DNA of 64,000 bases, from positions 2,539,423-2,603,422 of the forward strand of contig LT629697.1 of assembly GCA_900100325.1 (NCBI GenBank), given 5' to 3'. The position numbers and the translations under genes are program-made. The DNA comes from Frankineae bacterium MT45 (GTDB taxonomy: Bacteria; Actinomycetota; Actinomycetes; Mycobacteriales; Jatrophihabitantaceae). The notes below the pieces were generated by a model. It was not told where the DNA came from. It did not search any database and saw nothing but the letters and a program-made list of their open reading frames with translations. Positions 19,706 to 31,846 of this stretch are shown here, in pieces (the first letter of the stretch is position 1; each line of letters begins with the position of its first letter).

Positions 19706-20458
19706 ATGAGCACACTTGAGATCCGCGACCTGCACGTCGCCGTCGAGGAGACGCCAATCCTGCGGGGCGTCGATCTGACCGTCTCCTCCGGCGAAACGCA
19801 CGCGATCATGGGGCCGAACGGCTCCGGCAAATCCACGCTGGCCTACTCGATCGCCGGTCACCCCAAGTACACCGTCACCTCCGGGCAGGTCCTGCTCGAC
19901 GGCGAGGACGTACTGGCGATGAGCGTCGACGCCCGGGCCCGGGCCGGCCTCTTCCTGGCCATGCAGTACCCGGTCGAGGTCCCCGGCGTCTCGGTCTCCA
20001 ACTTCCTGCGCACCGCGGCGACCGCGGTCCGGGGCGAGGCACCGAAGCTCCGCACCTGGGTCAAGGAGGTCAACACCGCCATGACCGACCTCGAGATGGA
20101 CAAGTCCTTCGCCGAGCGCAACGTCAACGAGGGGTTCTCCGGTGGCGAGAAGAAGCGCCACGAAATCCTGCAGATGGCGCTGCTCAAGCCGAAGATCGCG
20201 ATTCTGGATGAGACCGACTCCGGCCTTGACGTCGACGCGCTGCGCAGCGTCAGCGAGGGCGTGAACCGGGTGCGCGAGACCGGGATCGGCACCCTGCTCA
20301 TCACCCACTACACCCGGATCCTGCGCTACATCCAGCCCGACTTCGTGCACGTCTTCTTCGACGGCCGCATCGTCGAGTCCGGCGGCGCGGAACTCGCGAA
20401 CCAGTTGGAGAACGAGGGTTACGCCCGCTTCGGGGTCAACGAGACGGCGAAGGCCTAG
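19706..20458 (+). CDS. sufC: SUF system ATPase SufC
   Basis: ABC-type ATPase that drives the SufBCD scaffold. 250 residues with Walker A GPNGSGKST, the SufC-type signature FSGGEKKRHEILQMAL, Walker B IAILDETDSGLDVDAL and the switch histidine in LLITHYTRIL. The ETDSGLD variation of the usual DEPT is characteristic of SufC. Lies four bases after the Rieske gene and about 40 bases before sufS. Confidence 0.97.
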   Translation: MSTLEIRDLHVAVEETPILRGVDLTVSSGETHAIMGPNGSGKSTLAYSIAGHPKYTVTSGQVLLDGEDVLAMSVDARARAGLFLAMQYPVEVPGVSVSNFLRTAATAVRGEAPKLRTWVKEVNTAMTDLEMDKSFAERNVNEGFSGGEKKRHEILQMALLKPKIAILDETDSGLDVDALRSVSEGVNRVRETGIGTLLITHYTRILRYIQPDFVHVFFDGRIVESGGAELANQLENEGYARFGVNETAKA

Positions 20459-20497
20459 CCCGAACCAGCCGGGGCAGTACGAGTTGAAGGAGTGCGA

Positions 20498-21748
20498 ATG
20501 ACCATCGACGTCGAGGCGGTCCGCAAGGACTTCCCGATCCTGAGCCGTGAGGTTCACGGGGTGCCGTTGGTGTATCTGGACAGCGCCAACACCTCGCAGA
20601 AGCCGCAGGTTGTGCTCGATACGCTCACCGACTTCTACGCCCGTCACAACTCAAACGTGGCGCGTGCGGTGCACACGCTCGGCTCGGAGGCGACGAACGC
20701 CTTCGAGGGTGCCCGTGACAAGGTGGCCGCCTTCGTCAACGCACCGTCGCGGGAAGAGGTCATCTTCGGTAAGAACATCTCCGAAGCGCTGAACCTGCTC
20801 GCGTACTCCCTCTCTAACGCGTCGACCACGCCCGGCGCCGAACGCTTCCGGCTTGGCCCCGGCGACGAGATCGTCGTTACCGAGATGGAGCACCACAGCA
20901 ACCTGGTGCCCTGGCAGTTGCTGGCCCAGCGCACCGGCGCCACCTTCCGCTACCTGCCGATCGACGACGAGGGGCGCCTGGTCTCCGAGGCGATCGACGA
21001 GGTGATCAACGAGCGCACCAAGGTGGTCTCCTTCGTCCACCAGTCGAACGCGCTGGGCACCGTCAACCCGGTCGCCCGGATCGTCGCTCGGGCCAAGGCC
21101 GTGGGCGCGTTGAGCATCGTCGATGCGGCACAGTCCGCGCCGCATCGTCCCCTGGACGTCCAGGCGCTCGGCGCTGACTTCGTCGCCTTCACCGGGCACA
21201 AGCTCTACGGGCCGACCGGAATCGGCGTCCTCTGGGGACGGTATGACCTCCTCGCCGCGCTGCCGCCGTTCCTCGGTGGGGGCGAGATGATCGAGACGGT
21301 GTCGATGTCCGGCACCACCTTCGCCGCGCCGCCGCACCGCTTCGAGGCCGGTACGCCACCGATCGCGCAGGCCGTCGGCCTCGGCGCGGCCATCGACTAC
21401 GTCACCGCGCTGGGGATGGAGAACATCCAGGCCCACGAGGACGAGATCACCGCGTATGCCCTGAAGGGGCTGCAGAGCATCGACGGGCTGCGCATCATCG
21501 GGCCGGCTGAGCCGGTCGACCGCGGCGCCACCATCTCCTTCACTCTGGCCGGGATTCACCCGCACGATGTTGCCCAGCTGCTGGACGAGCACGGCATCGC
21601 GGTGCGAGCCGGACACCACTGCGCCCGGCCGGTCTGCGTCCGCTACGGAATACCAGCGACCACCCGAGCGTCATTCGGTGTGTACACCACCACCGACGAG
21701 ATCGACGCGCTCGTGCAGGGCATCGAGAAGGTCAAGGAGATTTTCTGA
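20498..21748 (+). CDS. sufS: Cysteine desulfurase SufS
   Basis: PLP enzyme that takes sulfur from cysteine and passes it to SufU. 416 residues, group II desulfurase. The Schiff-base lysine is Lys235 in FTGHKLYGPTG, the PLP histidine is in TEMEHHSNLVPWQ, and the persulfide cysteine is Cys375 in GHHCARPVC. ATG 20498 has AAGGAG seven bases upstream. The stop overlaps the sufU start (TGATG). Confidence 0.96.
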   Translation: MTIDVEAVRKDFPILSREVHGVPLVYLDSANTSQKPQVVLDTLTDFYARHNSNVARAVHTLGSEATNAFEGARDKVAAFVNAPSREEVIFGKNISEALNLLAYSLSNASTTPGAERFRLGPGDEIVVTEMEHHSNLVPWQLLAQRTGATFRYLPIDDEGRLVSEAIDEVINERTKVVSFVHQSNALGTVNPVARIVARAKAVGALSIVDAAQSAPHRPLDVQALGADFVAFTGHKLYGPTGIGVLWGRYDLLAALPPFLGGGEMIETVSMSGTTFAAPPHRFEAGTPPIAQAVGLGAAIDYVTALGMENIQAHEDEITAYALKGLQSIDGLRIIGPAEPVDRGATISFTLAGIHPHDVAQLLDEHGIAVRAGHHCARPVCVRYGIPATTRASFGVYTTTDEIDALVQGIEKVKEIF

Positions 21749-22209
21749 TGACGACCATGGATTCGCTGTATCAGCAGATCATCATCGACCACTACAAGAA
21801 CCCGCACCACCGTGGCCTCCCCGAGGAGTTCGACGCCGAGGTTCACCACGTCAACCCGACCTGCGGTGACGAGGTCACGATGCGGGTGAAGGTCACCGAC
21901 GGCGCGATCAGCGAGCTCGGGTGGGTCGGTGAGGGGTGCTCGATCAGCCAGGCCTCGACGTCGGTGATGACCGACCTCGTGGTCGGGAAGCCGATCGCCG
22001 ACGCGATGGAACTCAACGCACTCTTCCTCGAGCTGATGAAGTCGCAGGGACAGGCCGAGATCACTGAGGAGGTCGCCGACGCCCTCGACGACGCGGTCGC
22101 CTTCGAGGGCGTCTCGAAGTACCCGGCCCGGGTGAAGTGCGCCCTGCTCGGGTGGATGGCGATGAAGGGTGCGGTCGCCGAGGCAACCGCCGGATCCACT
22201 GAAGATTGA
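21748..22209 (+). CDS. sufU: Zinc-dependent sulfur acceptor SufU
   Basis: Accepts sulfur from SufS. 153 residues with the SufU zinc ligands in place: Cys39 and Asp41 in NPTCGDE, Cys64 in GEGCSIS and Cys131 in RVKCALLGW, plus the SufU-specific insertion between the second and third cysteines that separates it from IscU. Translationally coupled to sufS. Confidence 0.95.
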   Translation: MTTMDSLYQQIIIDHYKNPHHRGLPEEFDAEVHHVNPTCGDEVTMRVKVTDGAISELGWVGEGCSISQASTSVMTDLVVGKPIADAMELNALFLELMKSQGQAEITEEVADALDDAVAFEGVSKYPARVKCALLGWMAMKGAVAEATAGSTED

Positions 22210-22279
22210 TCGTGCTGCGGCTCGGGGCGGCACTGCCCAGACCAGGCACAGCGGAAGTACACGAGAGAAGGACTGAGAG

Positions 22280-22639
22280 ATGACGAACGTAGCCGTTGGG
22301 CTCCCCTCCCGCGATGATGTCGAGGAGGCGATGCGAGATGTCGTCGACCCCGAGTTGGGCATCAACGTGGTCGACCTCGGGCTCATCTATGACGTGCGGA
22401 TCGACGCGGCCGACCCGGCCGACGGGGGAGCGATCGTGACGCTGGACATGACGCTCACCTCGGCAGCCTGCCCGCTCACCGACGTCATCGAGGATCAGTC
22501 GAATGCCGCCGTCACCGGTGGCGCCCGCCCGCTCGCGTCGGAGCTCAAGATCAACTGGGTCTGGCTCCCGCCGTGGGGGCCGGACAAGATCACTGAGGAC
22601 GGCCGCGAGCAGCTGCGGGCGCTCGGCTTCAACGTCTGA
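22280..22639 (+). CDS. sufT: SufT-like metal-sulfur cluster assembly factor (DUF59/MIP18 family)
   Basis: 119 residues of the MIP18/DUF59 family, which helps in cluster delivery or maturation. The motif DPELGINVVDLGLIYDVRI and the cysteine in SAACPLTDVIEDQ are intact, as is the C-terminal WLPPWGPDKITEDGREQLRALGF. It starts at ATG 22280 after a 70-base gap following sufU, with GAAGGA upstream, and closes the suf operon; no independent promoter is obvious. Confidence 0.92.
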   Translation: MTNVAVGLPSRDDVEEAMRDVVDPELGINVVDLGLIYDVRIDAADPADGGAIVTLDMTLTSAACPLTDVIEDQSNAAVTGGARPLASELKINWVWLPPWGPDKITEDGREQLRALGFNV

Positions 22640-22751
22640 TCCGTCGCTCATCAGGCAGCCCGACCGCCCGCGGAACCGGGCAGCCCACCTTGGTCACAAT
22701 CGCCTCGTTCGGTCGGTAGGGGTCGTACGGGACGGTTAGACTGGGGTTCTG

Positions 22752-24365
22752 ATGATCACTGCTTCCGGCCTTGAACTGCGGGCTGGAGCCCGCATCCTCC
22801 TTGAATCGACCAACCTGCGCATTCAGCCCGGGGATCGAATCGGTCTGGTCGGCCGCAACGGCGCCGGCAAGACCACCAGCCTGAAGGTTCTCGCCGGTGA
22901 GACCGTCTCCCATGCTGGTGACATCGTCACCCGGGGGCCGGTCGGCTACCTGCCGCAGGACCCTCGCTCGGGCGACCTCGACGTCACCGCCCGCGACCGC
23001 GTCCTCTCCGCCCGCGGCCTCGACACCATCCTCAACGACATCGCGAAACTGCAGGTCGCGATGGCCGAGCGTCCGCACGACACCAACCTGGTGCGCAAGT
23101 ACGGCAATCTCGAGGAGCGCTTCTCCGATCTCTCCGGCTACGCGGCCGAGAGTGAAGCCGCCCGCATCTGCTCGCATCTGGGCCTCGCCGACCGGGTCCT
23201 CTCGCAGACGCTGGAGACCCTCTCCGGTGGGCAGCGTCGCCGGGTCGAGTTGGCCCGCATCCTCTTCGGTGACTCGGGCGAGCCGACCACGATGCTCCTC
23301 GACGAACCGACCAACCACCTGGACGCCGACTCGATCGGCTGGCTGCGCGACTTCCTGAAGCAGCACCAGGGCGGCCTGGTCCTGATCAGCCACGATGTCG
23401 AACTGCTCGAGTCGGTGGTGAACAAGGTCTGGTACCTCGACGCCAACCGCTCGCAGTTGGACGTCTACAACGTGGGCTGGAAGAGCTACCTGCAGCAGCG
23501 GGAGACCGACGAACGGCGCCGGCACCGGGAACGGGCCAACGCTGAACGTAAGATCGAGACTCTCAAGTCGCAGGCCGACAAGATGCGGGCCAAGGCGACC
23601 AAGGCCAAGGCGGCCCACCAGATGGACCGCCGCGCCGCGCAACTCGCGGCCGGGCTGGATGAGGTCCGGGTCAGTGACAAGGTGGCCCGGCTCCGCTTCC
23701 CGGATCCGTCGCCCTGCGGCCGCACCCCGCTCACCGCTACGGGCCTCTCGAAGTCCTACGGTTCGCTCGAGGTCTTCACCGACGTCGAGCTGGCCATCGA
23801 TCGCGGGTCGCGGGTCGTCGTGCTCGGCCTCAATGGCGCCGGGAAGACCACCCTGCTGCGCATCCTGGCCAAGGTGGAGGCACCGGACACCGGCGACGTC
23901 CTACCCGGCCACGGGCTGAAGCTCGGCTACTACGCCCAGGAACACGAGACGCTCGACCACGACCGGACCATCCTCGAGAACATGCGCAGCGCCGCGTCGG
24001 CCTCGGCGTCGGAGCTCAATGACACCGAACTGCGAAAGATTCTCGGGGCATTCCTCTTCACCGGCGACGACGTCAGCAAACCCGCCGGTGTTCTCTCCGG
24101 CGGCGAGAAGACGCGACTGGCCCTGGCGATGCTGGTCACCAGCGCGGCCAACGTGCTGATGCTCGACGAGCCGACGAACAACCTGGATCCGGTCAGCCGT
24201 GAGCAGGTGCTGGACGCGCTGCGTACCTACGCCGGGGCGATCGTGCTCGTCACCCACGACGAGGGCGCGGTCGAGGCCCTCTCGCCGGAGAAGGTGATTC
24301 TGCTGCCCGACGGCGTCGAGGACAACTGGAGCCCCGACCTCGCCGACCTGATCAGCCTGGCCTAG
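22752..24365 (+). CDS. ABC-F family ATPase
   Basis: 537 residues with two ABC domains and no membrane segment. Domain 1 has GRNGAGKTT, LSGGQRRRVELARIL and LLDEPTNHLD; the ABC-F linker (about residues 240-310, Arg/Lys/Ala-rich helices) follows; domain 2 has GLNGAGKTT, LSGGEKTRLALAML and LDEPTNNLD. ABC-F proteins act on ribosomes in translation control or antibiotic protection; this one corresponds by position to mycobacterial Rv1473. TAGACT (22737-22742) is a possible -10 box, giving a leader of only about three bases before ATG 22752. Confidence 0.92.
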   Translation: MITASGLELRAGARILLESTNLRIQPGDRIGLVGRNGAGKTTSLKVLAGETVSHAGDIVTRGPVGYLPQDPRSGDLDVTARDRVLSARGLDTILNDIAKLQVAMAERPHDTNLVRKYGNLEERFSDLSGYAAESEAARICSHLGLADRVLSQTLETLSGGQRRRVELARILFGDSGEPTTMLLDEPTNHLDADSIGWLRDFLKQHQGGLVLISHDVELLESVVNKVWYLDANRSQLDVYNVGWKSYLQQRETDERRRHRERANAERKIETLKSQADKMRAKATKAKAAHQMDRRAAQLAAGLDEVRVSDKVARLRFPDPSPCGRTPLTATGLSKSYGSLEVFTDVELAIDRGSRVVVLGLNGAGKTTLLRILAKVEAPDTGDVLPGHGLKLGYYAQEHETLDHDRTILENMRSAASASASELNDTELRKILGAFLFTGDDVSKPAGVLSGGEKTRLALAMLVTSAANVLMLDEPTNNLDPVSREQVLDALRTYAGAIVLVTHDEGAVEALSPEKVILLPDGVEDNWSPDLADLISLA

Positions 24366-24375
24366 TTTGATCAGC

Positions 24376-25194
24376 ATGCAGCTCGAACTCCCGGCCGAAG
24401 CCGGCTTCTCCGTCGCCCTCTCCGCAGCTGAAGAGGGCGCTGATCCGACCGTCGCGACCATCACGCTGAACCGTCCGGAGAAGCTCAACTCGCAGTCGCC
24501 GGTGATGTGGGAGTGGCTGGTGAAGGTCAGCCGCGACCTCCCGGCGACCATCCGCGTCGTCGTGCTCCGGGCCGAGGGGCGGGCCTTCTCGGCCGGCCTC
24601 GATCGCGCCATGTTCGGTCCGGCCGGCGTCAACTCCCCGGGTGGGCTGATGACCCTGGCCGCCTCCGGCGCCGAGGCGGCCAGCGCGACCATCGCCTCGT
24701 ATCAGGAGGCATTCGGATGGCTGAGCCGTCCCGACATCGTCAGTATCGCGATCGTCCAGGGTCATGCGATCGGCGCCGGCTTTCAGATCGCACTGGCCTG
24801 CGACCTGCGCATCGTCGTCACCGACGCCCAGTTCACCATGGCGGAGCCGACGCTGGGCCTGGTACCCGATCTCGGTGGCACCAAGCGGCTCGTTGAGCTG
24901 GTGGGGTACTCGAAGGCGGCGGAGATCTGCCTCACCGGTCGCCGGGTCGGCGCTGAGGAGTCGGAGCGGATCGGACTCGCCTCCGTGCTGGTCCAGCCCG
25001 AGGAGGTCGAGGCGACGCTCGCCCAGACCGTCGGCGCCCTGCTCGCCGTCAACCGGGACGCCGCGATCGAGACCAAGGCCCTGCTGCTCGGAGCCGGCGA
25101 TCGCACCCAGACCGAGCAGGAGATCGCCGAGCGTGAGGCGCAGTACCGTCGACTCCGTGAGCTGGCGACCCTGTTCGCCGAGCACAGCGGATAA
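24376..25194 (+). CDS. Enoyl-CoA hydratase/isomerase family protein
   Basis: Crotonase-fold enzyme, 272 residues from ATG 24376 (a TTG at 24367 is an alternative; neither has a good ribosome site). The CoA-binding/oxyanion regions are GRAFSAGLD and QGHAIGAGFQIALACDLRI; the catalytic-loop region is FTMAEPTLGLVPDLGGTKRLVELVG. Glu in MAEPTLG is in place of one catalytic glutamate; the second position is Pro/Asp rather than the usual Glu, so hydratase activity itself is uncertain. Matches echA12 of M. tuberculosis by neighbourhood. Confidence 0.85.
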   Translation: MQLELPAEAGFSVALSAAEEGADPTVATITLNRPEKLNSQSPVMWEWLVKVSRDLPATIRVVVLRAEGRAFSAGLDRAMFGPAGVNSPGGLMTLAASGAEAASATIASYQEAFGWLSRPDIVSIAIVQGHAIGAGFQIALACDLRIVVTDAQFTMAEPTLGLVPDLGGTKRLVELVGYSKAAEICLTGRRVGAEESERIGLASVLVQPEEVEATLAQTVGALLAVNRDAAIETKALLLGAGDRTQTEQEIAEREAQYRRLRELATLFAEHSG

Positions 25195-25263
25195 CACCGC
25201 CTGCGCGTCGGGACGCCGGATGAACCGAGCGGGTCGGCTCGGCGCGCGAGAGGTGAGTGATCG

Positions 25264-27198
25264 ATGGACGGCATGAACATGATGCGCACCATGCGCTCGA
25301 TGAATCGGGACGCATCGGTGCTGGAGCGCGGGCTACCTAAGGGCACCTGGCGGCGGGTCTTCCGCTTCGCCAGCCCCTACCGGGCCGACCTCATAGTCTT
25401 CCTGTTGGTCATCATCGCCGACGCCGTCATCGGGGTCGCCACTCCGGTGCTGGCCGGTGAGGTCATTAACGAGATCACCCGCCACGGTCAGGCGACCGTG
25501 GTCATCCGTATCGCCGTTGTCATCGCCGCGCTCGCGGTCGTCGATGCCGGCCTGTCGTTCACGCAGCGCTGGTACTCCTCGCGCATCGGCGAGGGTCTCA
25601 TCTACGACCTGCGCACCCAGGTCTTCACCCACGTGCAGCGAATGCCGCTCGCGTTCTTCACCCGTACCCAGACCGGCGCGCTGGTCAGCCGGCTGAACAA
25701 CGACGTCCTCGGTGCCCAGCAGGCCTTCACCTCGACGCTGTCGGGCCTGGTCTCCAACGTCGTCGGCCTGGTCGTGACGGCCACCGTCATGTTCACCCTC
25801 TCCTGGCAGATCACCGCCCTGGCGCTCGTCCTCCTCCCAGTCTTCGTCCTTCCGGCACGCCGGATCGGCTCCCGGCTGCAGGGGATCACCCGTGAGTCGT
25901 ACAACCTGAATGCGTCGATGAACTCGACGATGACCGAACGCTTCAACGTGGCCGGTGCGCTGCTGGTGAAGCTCTTCGGACGTCCCAGCGAGGAGTCCTT
26001 CTCGTTCAGCAGCCGGGCGGCCCGAGTCCGCGACATCGGCGTCACTTCGGCCATGTATTCGCGGGCCTTCTTCGTCGCGCTCACCCTGGTGGCCGCACTC
26101 GCGCAGGCCCTCGTCTACGGCCTTGGTGGGTACTACGCACTCAAGGGAGAGCTCGAGACCGGCACGGTCGTCACCCTGGCCCTGCTGCTCAGTCAGCTCT
26201 ACGGGCCGCTGACGGCACTCTCGAACGCGCGGGTCGACATCATGAGCGCACTGGTCAGCTTTGACCGGGTCTTCGAGGTGCTCGACCTGCAGCCGCTCAT
26301 CGACGACGCCCCCGACGCCACCGAGCTGGCCCCGTCCGCCCGCAGCGTCGAGTTCGTCGACGTGCGCTTCTCCTACCCCACCGCGGCCGAGGTCTCGCTG
26401 GCCTCGCTGGAGGACGTCGCCCGGCTGGAGACAGTGGCCAGCGCCGAGGTGCTGCGGGGCATCTCGTTCCGGGCCGAGCCCGGGGAGATGGTCGCACTGG
26501 TCGGGCCATCGGGGGCCGGGAAGACGACGATCAGCCAGCTGCTGACGAGGATCTACGACGTGCGATCAGGCGCCGTGCTGGTCGGCGATCAGGACGTGCG
26601 TTCGGTGACCCAGCAGTCGCTGCACGATCGGGTCGGCGTGGTCAGCCAGGACGCGCACATGTTCCACGACACCATCCGCGGCAACCTGCTGTATGCCGCG
26701 CCGCTGGCCACCGACGAGCAGCTCTGGGAGGCGATCGAGGGGGCGCAGATCGGCGATCTCGTCCGTTCGCTGCCGGAGGGGCTGCACACCGTCGTCGGGG
26801 ACCGGGGGTATCGCCTCTCCGGTGGAGAGAAGCAGCGCCTGGCGATCGCCCGGGTGCTGCTTAAGGCGCCGGCGATCGTGGTGCTGGACGAGGCCACCGC
26901 GCACCTGGACAGCGACAGCGAAGCGGCCGTGCAGCGGGCGCTGGACCAGGCCCTGACCGGCCGTACTGCATTGGTGATCGCGCACCGCCTCTCCACCGTG
27001 CAGGGGGCGAACAAGCTGCTGGTGGTCGACCACGGCGAGATCGTCGAGTCCGGAACCCACAGTGAATTGCTGGCCAAGGGCGGCCTCTACACCGAGCTCT
27101 ACCGCACCCAGTTCGAGACGCAATCGGGCCGCGACGATCAAGACCGGCCAAAGACACAGAACGGCGCGGACCTCGATGAGGTCCGCGCCGCTACCTGA
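25264..27198 (+). CDS. ABC exporter, fused membrane and ATP-binding domains
   Basis: 644 residues. An N-terminal type I exporter membrane domain (about residues 35-330, six helices, with DLRTQVFTHVQRMPLAFFTRTQTGALVSRLNNDV as the cytoplasmic coupling region) is followed by a nucleotide-binding domain: GPSGAGKTT, LSGGEKQRLAIARVLL, IVVLDEATAHLD and the switch histidine in VIAHRLST. A roughly 25-residue insertion (SLASLEDVARLETVAS) precedes the first beta strand of the ATPase domain. Works as a homodimer or heterodimer; no second half-transporter is adjacent. ATG 25264 has GAGAGG upstream. Substrate unknown. Confidence 0.9.
   Translation: MDGMNMMRTMRSMNRDASVLERGLPKGTWRRVFRFASPYRADLIVFLLVIIADAVIGVATPVLAGEVINEITRHGQATVVIRIAVVIAALAVVDAGLSFTQRWYSSRIGEGLIYDLRTQVFTHVQRMPLAFFTRTQTGALVSRLNNDVLGAQQAFTSTLSGLVSNVVGLVVTATVMFTLSWQITALALVLLPVFVLPARRIGSRLQGITRESYNLNASMNSTMTERFNVAGALLVKLFGRPSEESFSFSSRAARVRDIGVTSAMYSRAFFVALTLVAALAQALVYGLGGYYALKGELETGTVVTLALLLSQLYGPLTALSNARVDIMSALVSFDRVFEVLDLQPLIDDAPDATELAPSARSVEFVDVRFSYPTAAEVSLASLEDVARLETVASAEVLRGISFRAEPGEMVALVGPSGAGKTTISQLLTRIYDVRSGAVLVGDQDVRSVTQQSLHDRVGVVSQDAHMFHDTIRGNLLYAAPLATDEQLWEAIEGAQIGDLVRSLPEGLHTVVGDRGYRLSGGEKQRLAIARVLLKAPAIVVLDEATAHLDSDSEAAVQRALDQALTGRTALVIAHRLSTVQGANKLLVVDHGEIVESGTHSELLAKGGLYTELYRTQFETQSGRDDQDRPKTQNGADLDEVRAAT
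27163..27189. terminator. 12-bp perfect hairpin at the convergent gene ends
   Basis: GGCGCGGACCTC (27163-27174), a GAT loop and the exact complement (27178-27189) form a strong hairpin inside the last ten codons of the ABC exporter, 38 bp from the convergent aconitase stop. There is no T-run, so it would be a non-canonical, possibly bidirectional, terminator. Confidence 0.5.
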
Positions 27199-27227
27199 GT
27201 GCGAGCTACTAGCTAACGCTGGCCGGG

Positions 27228-30014
<2,787 letters not shown>

Positions 30015-30398
30015 GGCGGGCTCCTCGCGCAGGAAAAATTGTCTCGACGTCAAGATATCACCGTGGCGAGACGGTTACCCGCGCCCCCCTCTGTGCGGTA
30101 CGCGCTAAATGTCCGAAATACAGTTCATTGGGACGCGTGTTTCTCACGAGACTGGTGGCACTGATGAGGCAGGTATGGCATTGTGAGGTTCGTTGTGTTA
30201 CGAAGTCCAGAGGCGCGGGGGCGCTGACGGGCCGCACTTGACGCTCGATCGCCGAACCCAGGGTCGAGTGACCGGTTTGACACTCTCGGTTAGACAGGAC
30301 GGGCAATCCCGTCGAGTATTGCGAGTAACACAGCACGCATCTCTACAACCAGCAGTGCAAGTAGTTCCAAACGGGGTCACATCGAGGAGATTTTCGAA
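30015..30398. other. 384-bp divergent intergenic region acn / NlpC-P60
   Basis: No plausible gene is seen on either strand. It contains the acn-proximal palindrome (30042-30055), a TTGACA (30277-30282) with no well-spaced -10 box, and a small GACGGG-CAAT-CCCGTC hairpin at 30298-30313 upstream of the NlpC/P60 gene. GTTAC/GTAAC words at 30072, 30197 and 30326 recall MtrA half-sites but are not paired. Confidence 0.5.
30042..30055. promoter_or_regulatory. Palindrome upstream of aconitase (candidate operator)
   Basis: TCTCGACGTCAAGA is a 14-bp palindrome centred on GACGTC with a single mismatched pair, 28-41 bases upstream of the acn GTG. Its position between promoter region and ribosome site suits a repressor site. 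In Streptomyces a MarR-type regulator (TamR) is reported upstream of aconitase; I cannot confirm that the motif is the same. Confidence 0.4.
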
Positions 30399-31826
30399 GT
30401 GCGCGTCACCCTCCAGAAGGTCAAGCTCGGGCAGCGGTCCGCTCATCGATCGGCAACCAGAGCAGTGGCGGCGGTCGTCGTCACGACGCTGGCATCAGCA
30501 CTGACCTTTGTTTCGGTGTCGCCCGCCGGGGCTAACCCGACCCCGCCGCCGAACCCGTCCAATCAGCAGCTGGCCAACGCGGCCGCCCAGAAGGCGGCGC
30601 TCGCCACTCAGGTCGGGCAGCTCTCCGGTCAGCTGGCCGCGATGCAGGCGCAGGTGAACCTCCTCAACGGTCAGGCCGAGCAGGCCGAGCAGCGCGTCGC
30701 CCTCGCCATCTCCGAACTCTCCGACGCCCAGGACGCGGCCGACGCCGCCCGGGCCGCCGTCGATCAGGCCAACGCCAACGTCGCCAAGGCCCGTCTCAAC
30801 TTCGCCACCTTCGTGCAGGCGAGCTACATGAGCGGGCCGACCGGCGGCACCGCGGCCGGGCTGCTCACCGCCACGGACCCGAGTGAACTGCTGCAGCGCA
30901 GTGACTACCTCGGCTTCGCCGCCGGTCAGCAGCTCGATGCGATCGCGAACCTGAACAAGTCCACCATCGCCCAGGCCAACGCCGACGCAGCCTCCCGCGC
31001 GGCAGTGGACAAGCAGAAGGCAGCGAAGCTCAACGCTGAGCAGGCCCAGCAGGCGGCCGCAGCCAAGCTGGCATCGGCCAAGACCCAGCAGACGCAGCTC
31101 ACCGCGACCATGGCCACCACCCAATCGCAGCTCAACGCCGCCCAGGCCAACTTGGCGACACTCAACGGCCAGCGCGCCGCCTACAACGCATACCAGGCCA
31201 GGATGGCGGCGATTGCGGCCGCGAGAGCGGCAGCGGCAGCCCGGGCCCGAGCGCAGGCCCTCGCCGCAAAGCAGGCCGCGGACCGACTCGCGGCAGCGCG
31301 CCGATCCTCCTCGGGTTCCTCCGGCTTCTCCGGTCAGGACGTGGGTCTGCAGGGATCCGGCATCTCGAACGCTCCCACCGGCGGCGGCTGGACCGCAGCC
31401 AAGGGGCGCACCGCAGTCGCTCGGGCCATGCAGTACCTCGGCTACATGTACGCCTGGGCCGGCGGCAACCGGCGCGGCCCGACCTACGGGGTCTGCGAGT
31501 CCGGCGACGCCTGGAACGACTGCCACATCGTCGGCTTCGACTGCTCCGGCCTCGCCCTCTACGGCTGGGCGCCCTACCTCTCCATGCCGCACTACGCCGC
31601 CTCGCAGTACTCAGTCGCCGGCAGCTATCACCCGTCGCCGTCGAACTTCATGCCGGGCGATCTGCTCTTCTGGAGCAACGGTGGTGTCTCGGGTATTCAC
31701 CACGTCGCCATCTATATCGGGAACGGGAACGTCATCCAGGCGCCGAACAGCGGCGAGGTCATCCAGATCACGCCGTGGCAGCAGGTGTCATCGGGCTACT
31801 TCGGCGCAACCCGCCCGCTGACCTGA
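30399..31826 (+). CDS. Secreted NlpC/P60 peptidoglycan hydrolase (RipA-like)
   Basis: 475 residues. A signal peptide spans about residues 1-45 (hydrophobic core VAAVVVTTLASALTFVSVSPAGA). Residues about 55-300 form an Ala/Gln-rich coiled coil, followed by a Ser/Gly linker and a C-terminal NlpC/P60 domain with catalytic Cys382 (GFDCSGLALYGW) and His435 (HHVAIYIGNG). It cleaves peptide cross-links in cell wall and is probably needed for daughter cell separation, as for RipA, whose coiled coil holds the enzyme inactive. GTG 30399 is nine bases from GAGGAG. A ripB-like second copy is absent here. Confidence 0.9.
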   Translation: MRVTLQKVKLGQRSAHRSATRAVAAVVVTTLASALTFVSVSPAGANPTPPPNPSNQQLANAAAQKAALATQVGQLSGQLAAMQAQVNLLNGQAEQAEQRVALAISELSDAQDAADAARAAVDQANANVAKARLNFATFVQASYMSGPTGGTAAGLLTATDPSELLQRSDYLGFAAGQQLDAIANLNKSTIAQANADAASRAAVDKQKAAKLNAEQAQQAAAAKLASAKTQQTQLTATMATTQSQLNAAQANLATLNGQRAAYNAYQARMAAIAAARAAAAARARAQALAAKQAADRLAAARRSSSGSSGFSGQDVGLQGSGISNAPTGGGWTAAKGRTAVARAMQYLGYMYAWAGGNRRGPTYGVCESGDAWNDCHIVGFDCSGLALYGWAPYLSMPHYAASQYSVAGSYHPSPSNFMPGDLLFWSNGGVSGIHHVAIYIGNGNVIQAPNSGEVIQITPWQQVSSGYFGATRPLT

Positions 31827-31834
31827 CTGTCGCC

Positions 31835-31840
31835 TACGCT
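31835..31840 (+). promoter_or_regulatory. Predicted -10 box of a leaderless moaA transcript
   Basis: TACGCT occupies -12 to -7 relative to the moaA ATG at 31847. No ribosome binding site is present between it and the ATG. Confidence 0.5.
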
Positions 31841-31846
31841 GGAACG

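Noticed and set aside
30060-30398. c-di-AMP (ydaO) riboswitch upstream of the NlpC/P60 gene
   Set aside because: Such riboswitches are common before actinobacterial wall hydrolases, but the conserved GGGGAACCA and GGGGUGAAUC words are absent.
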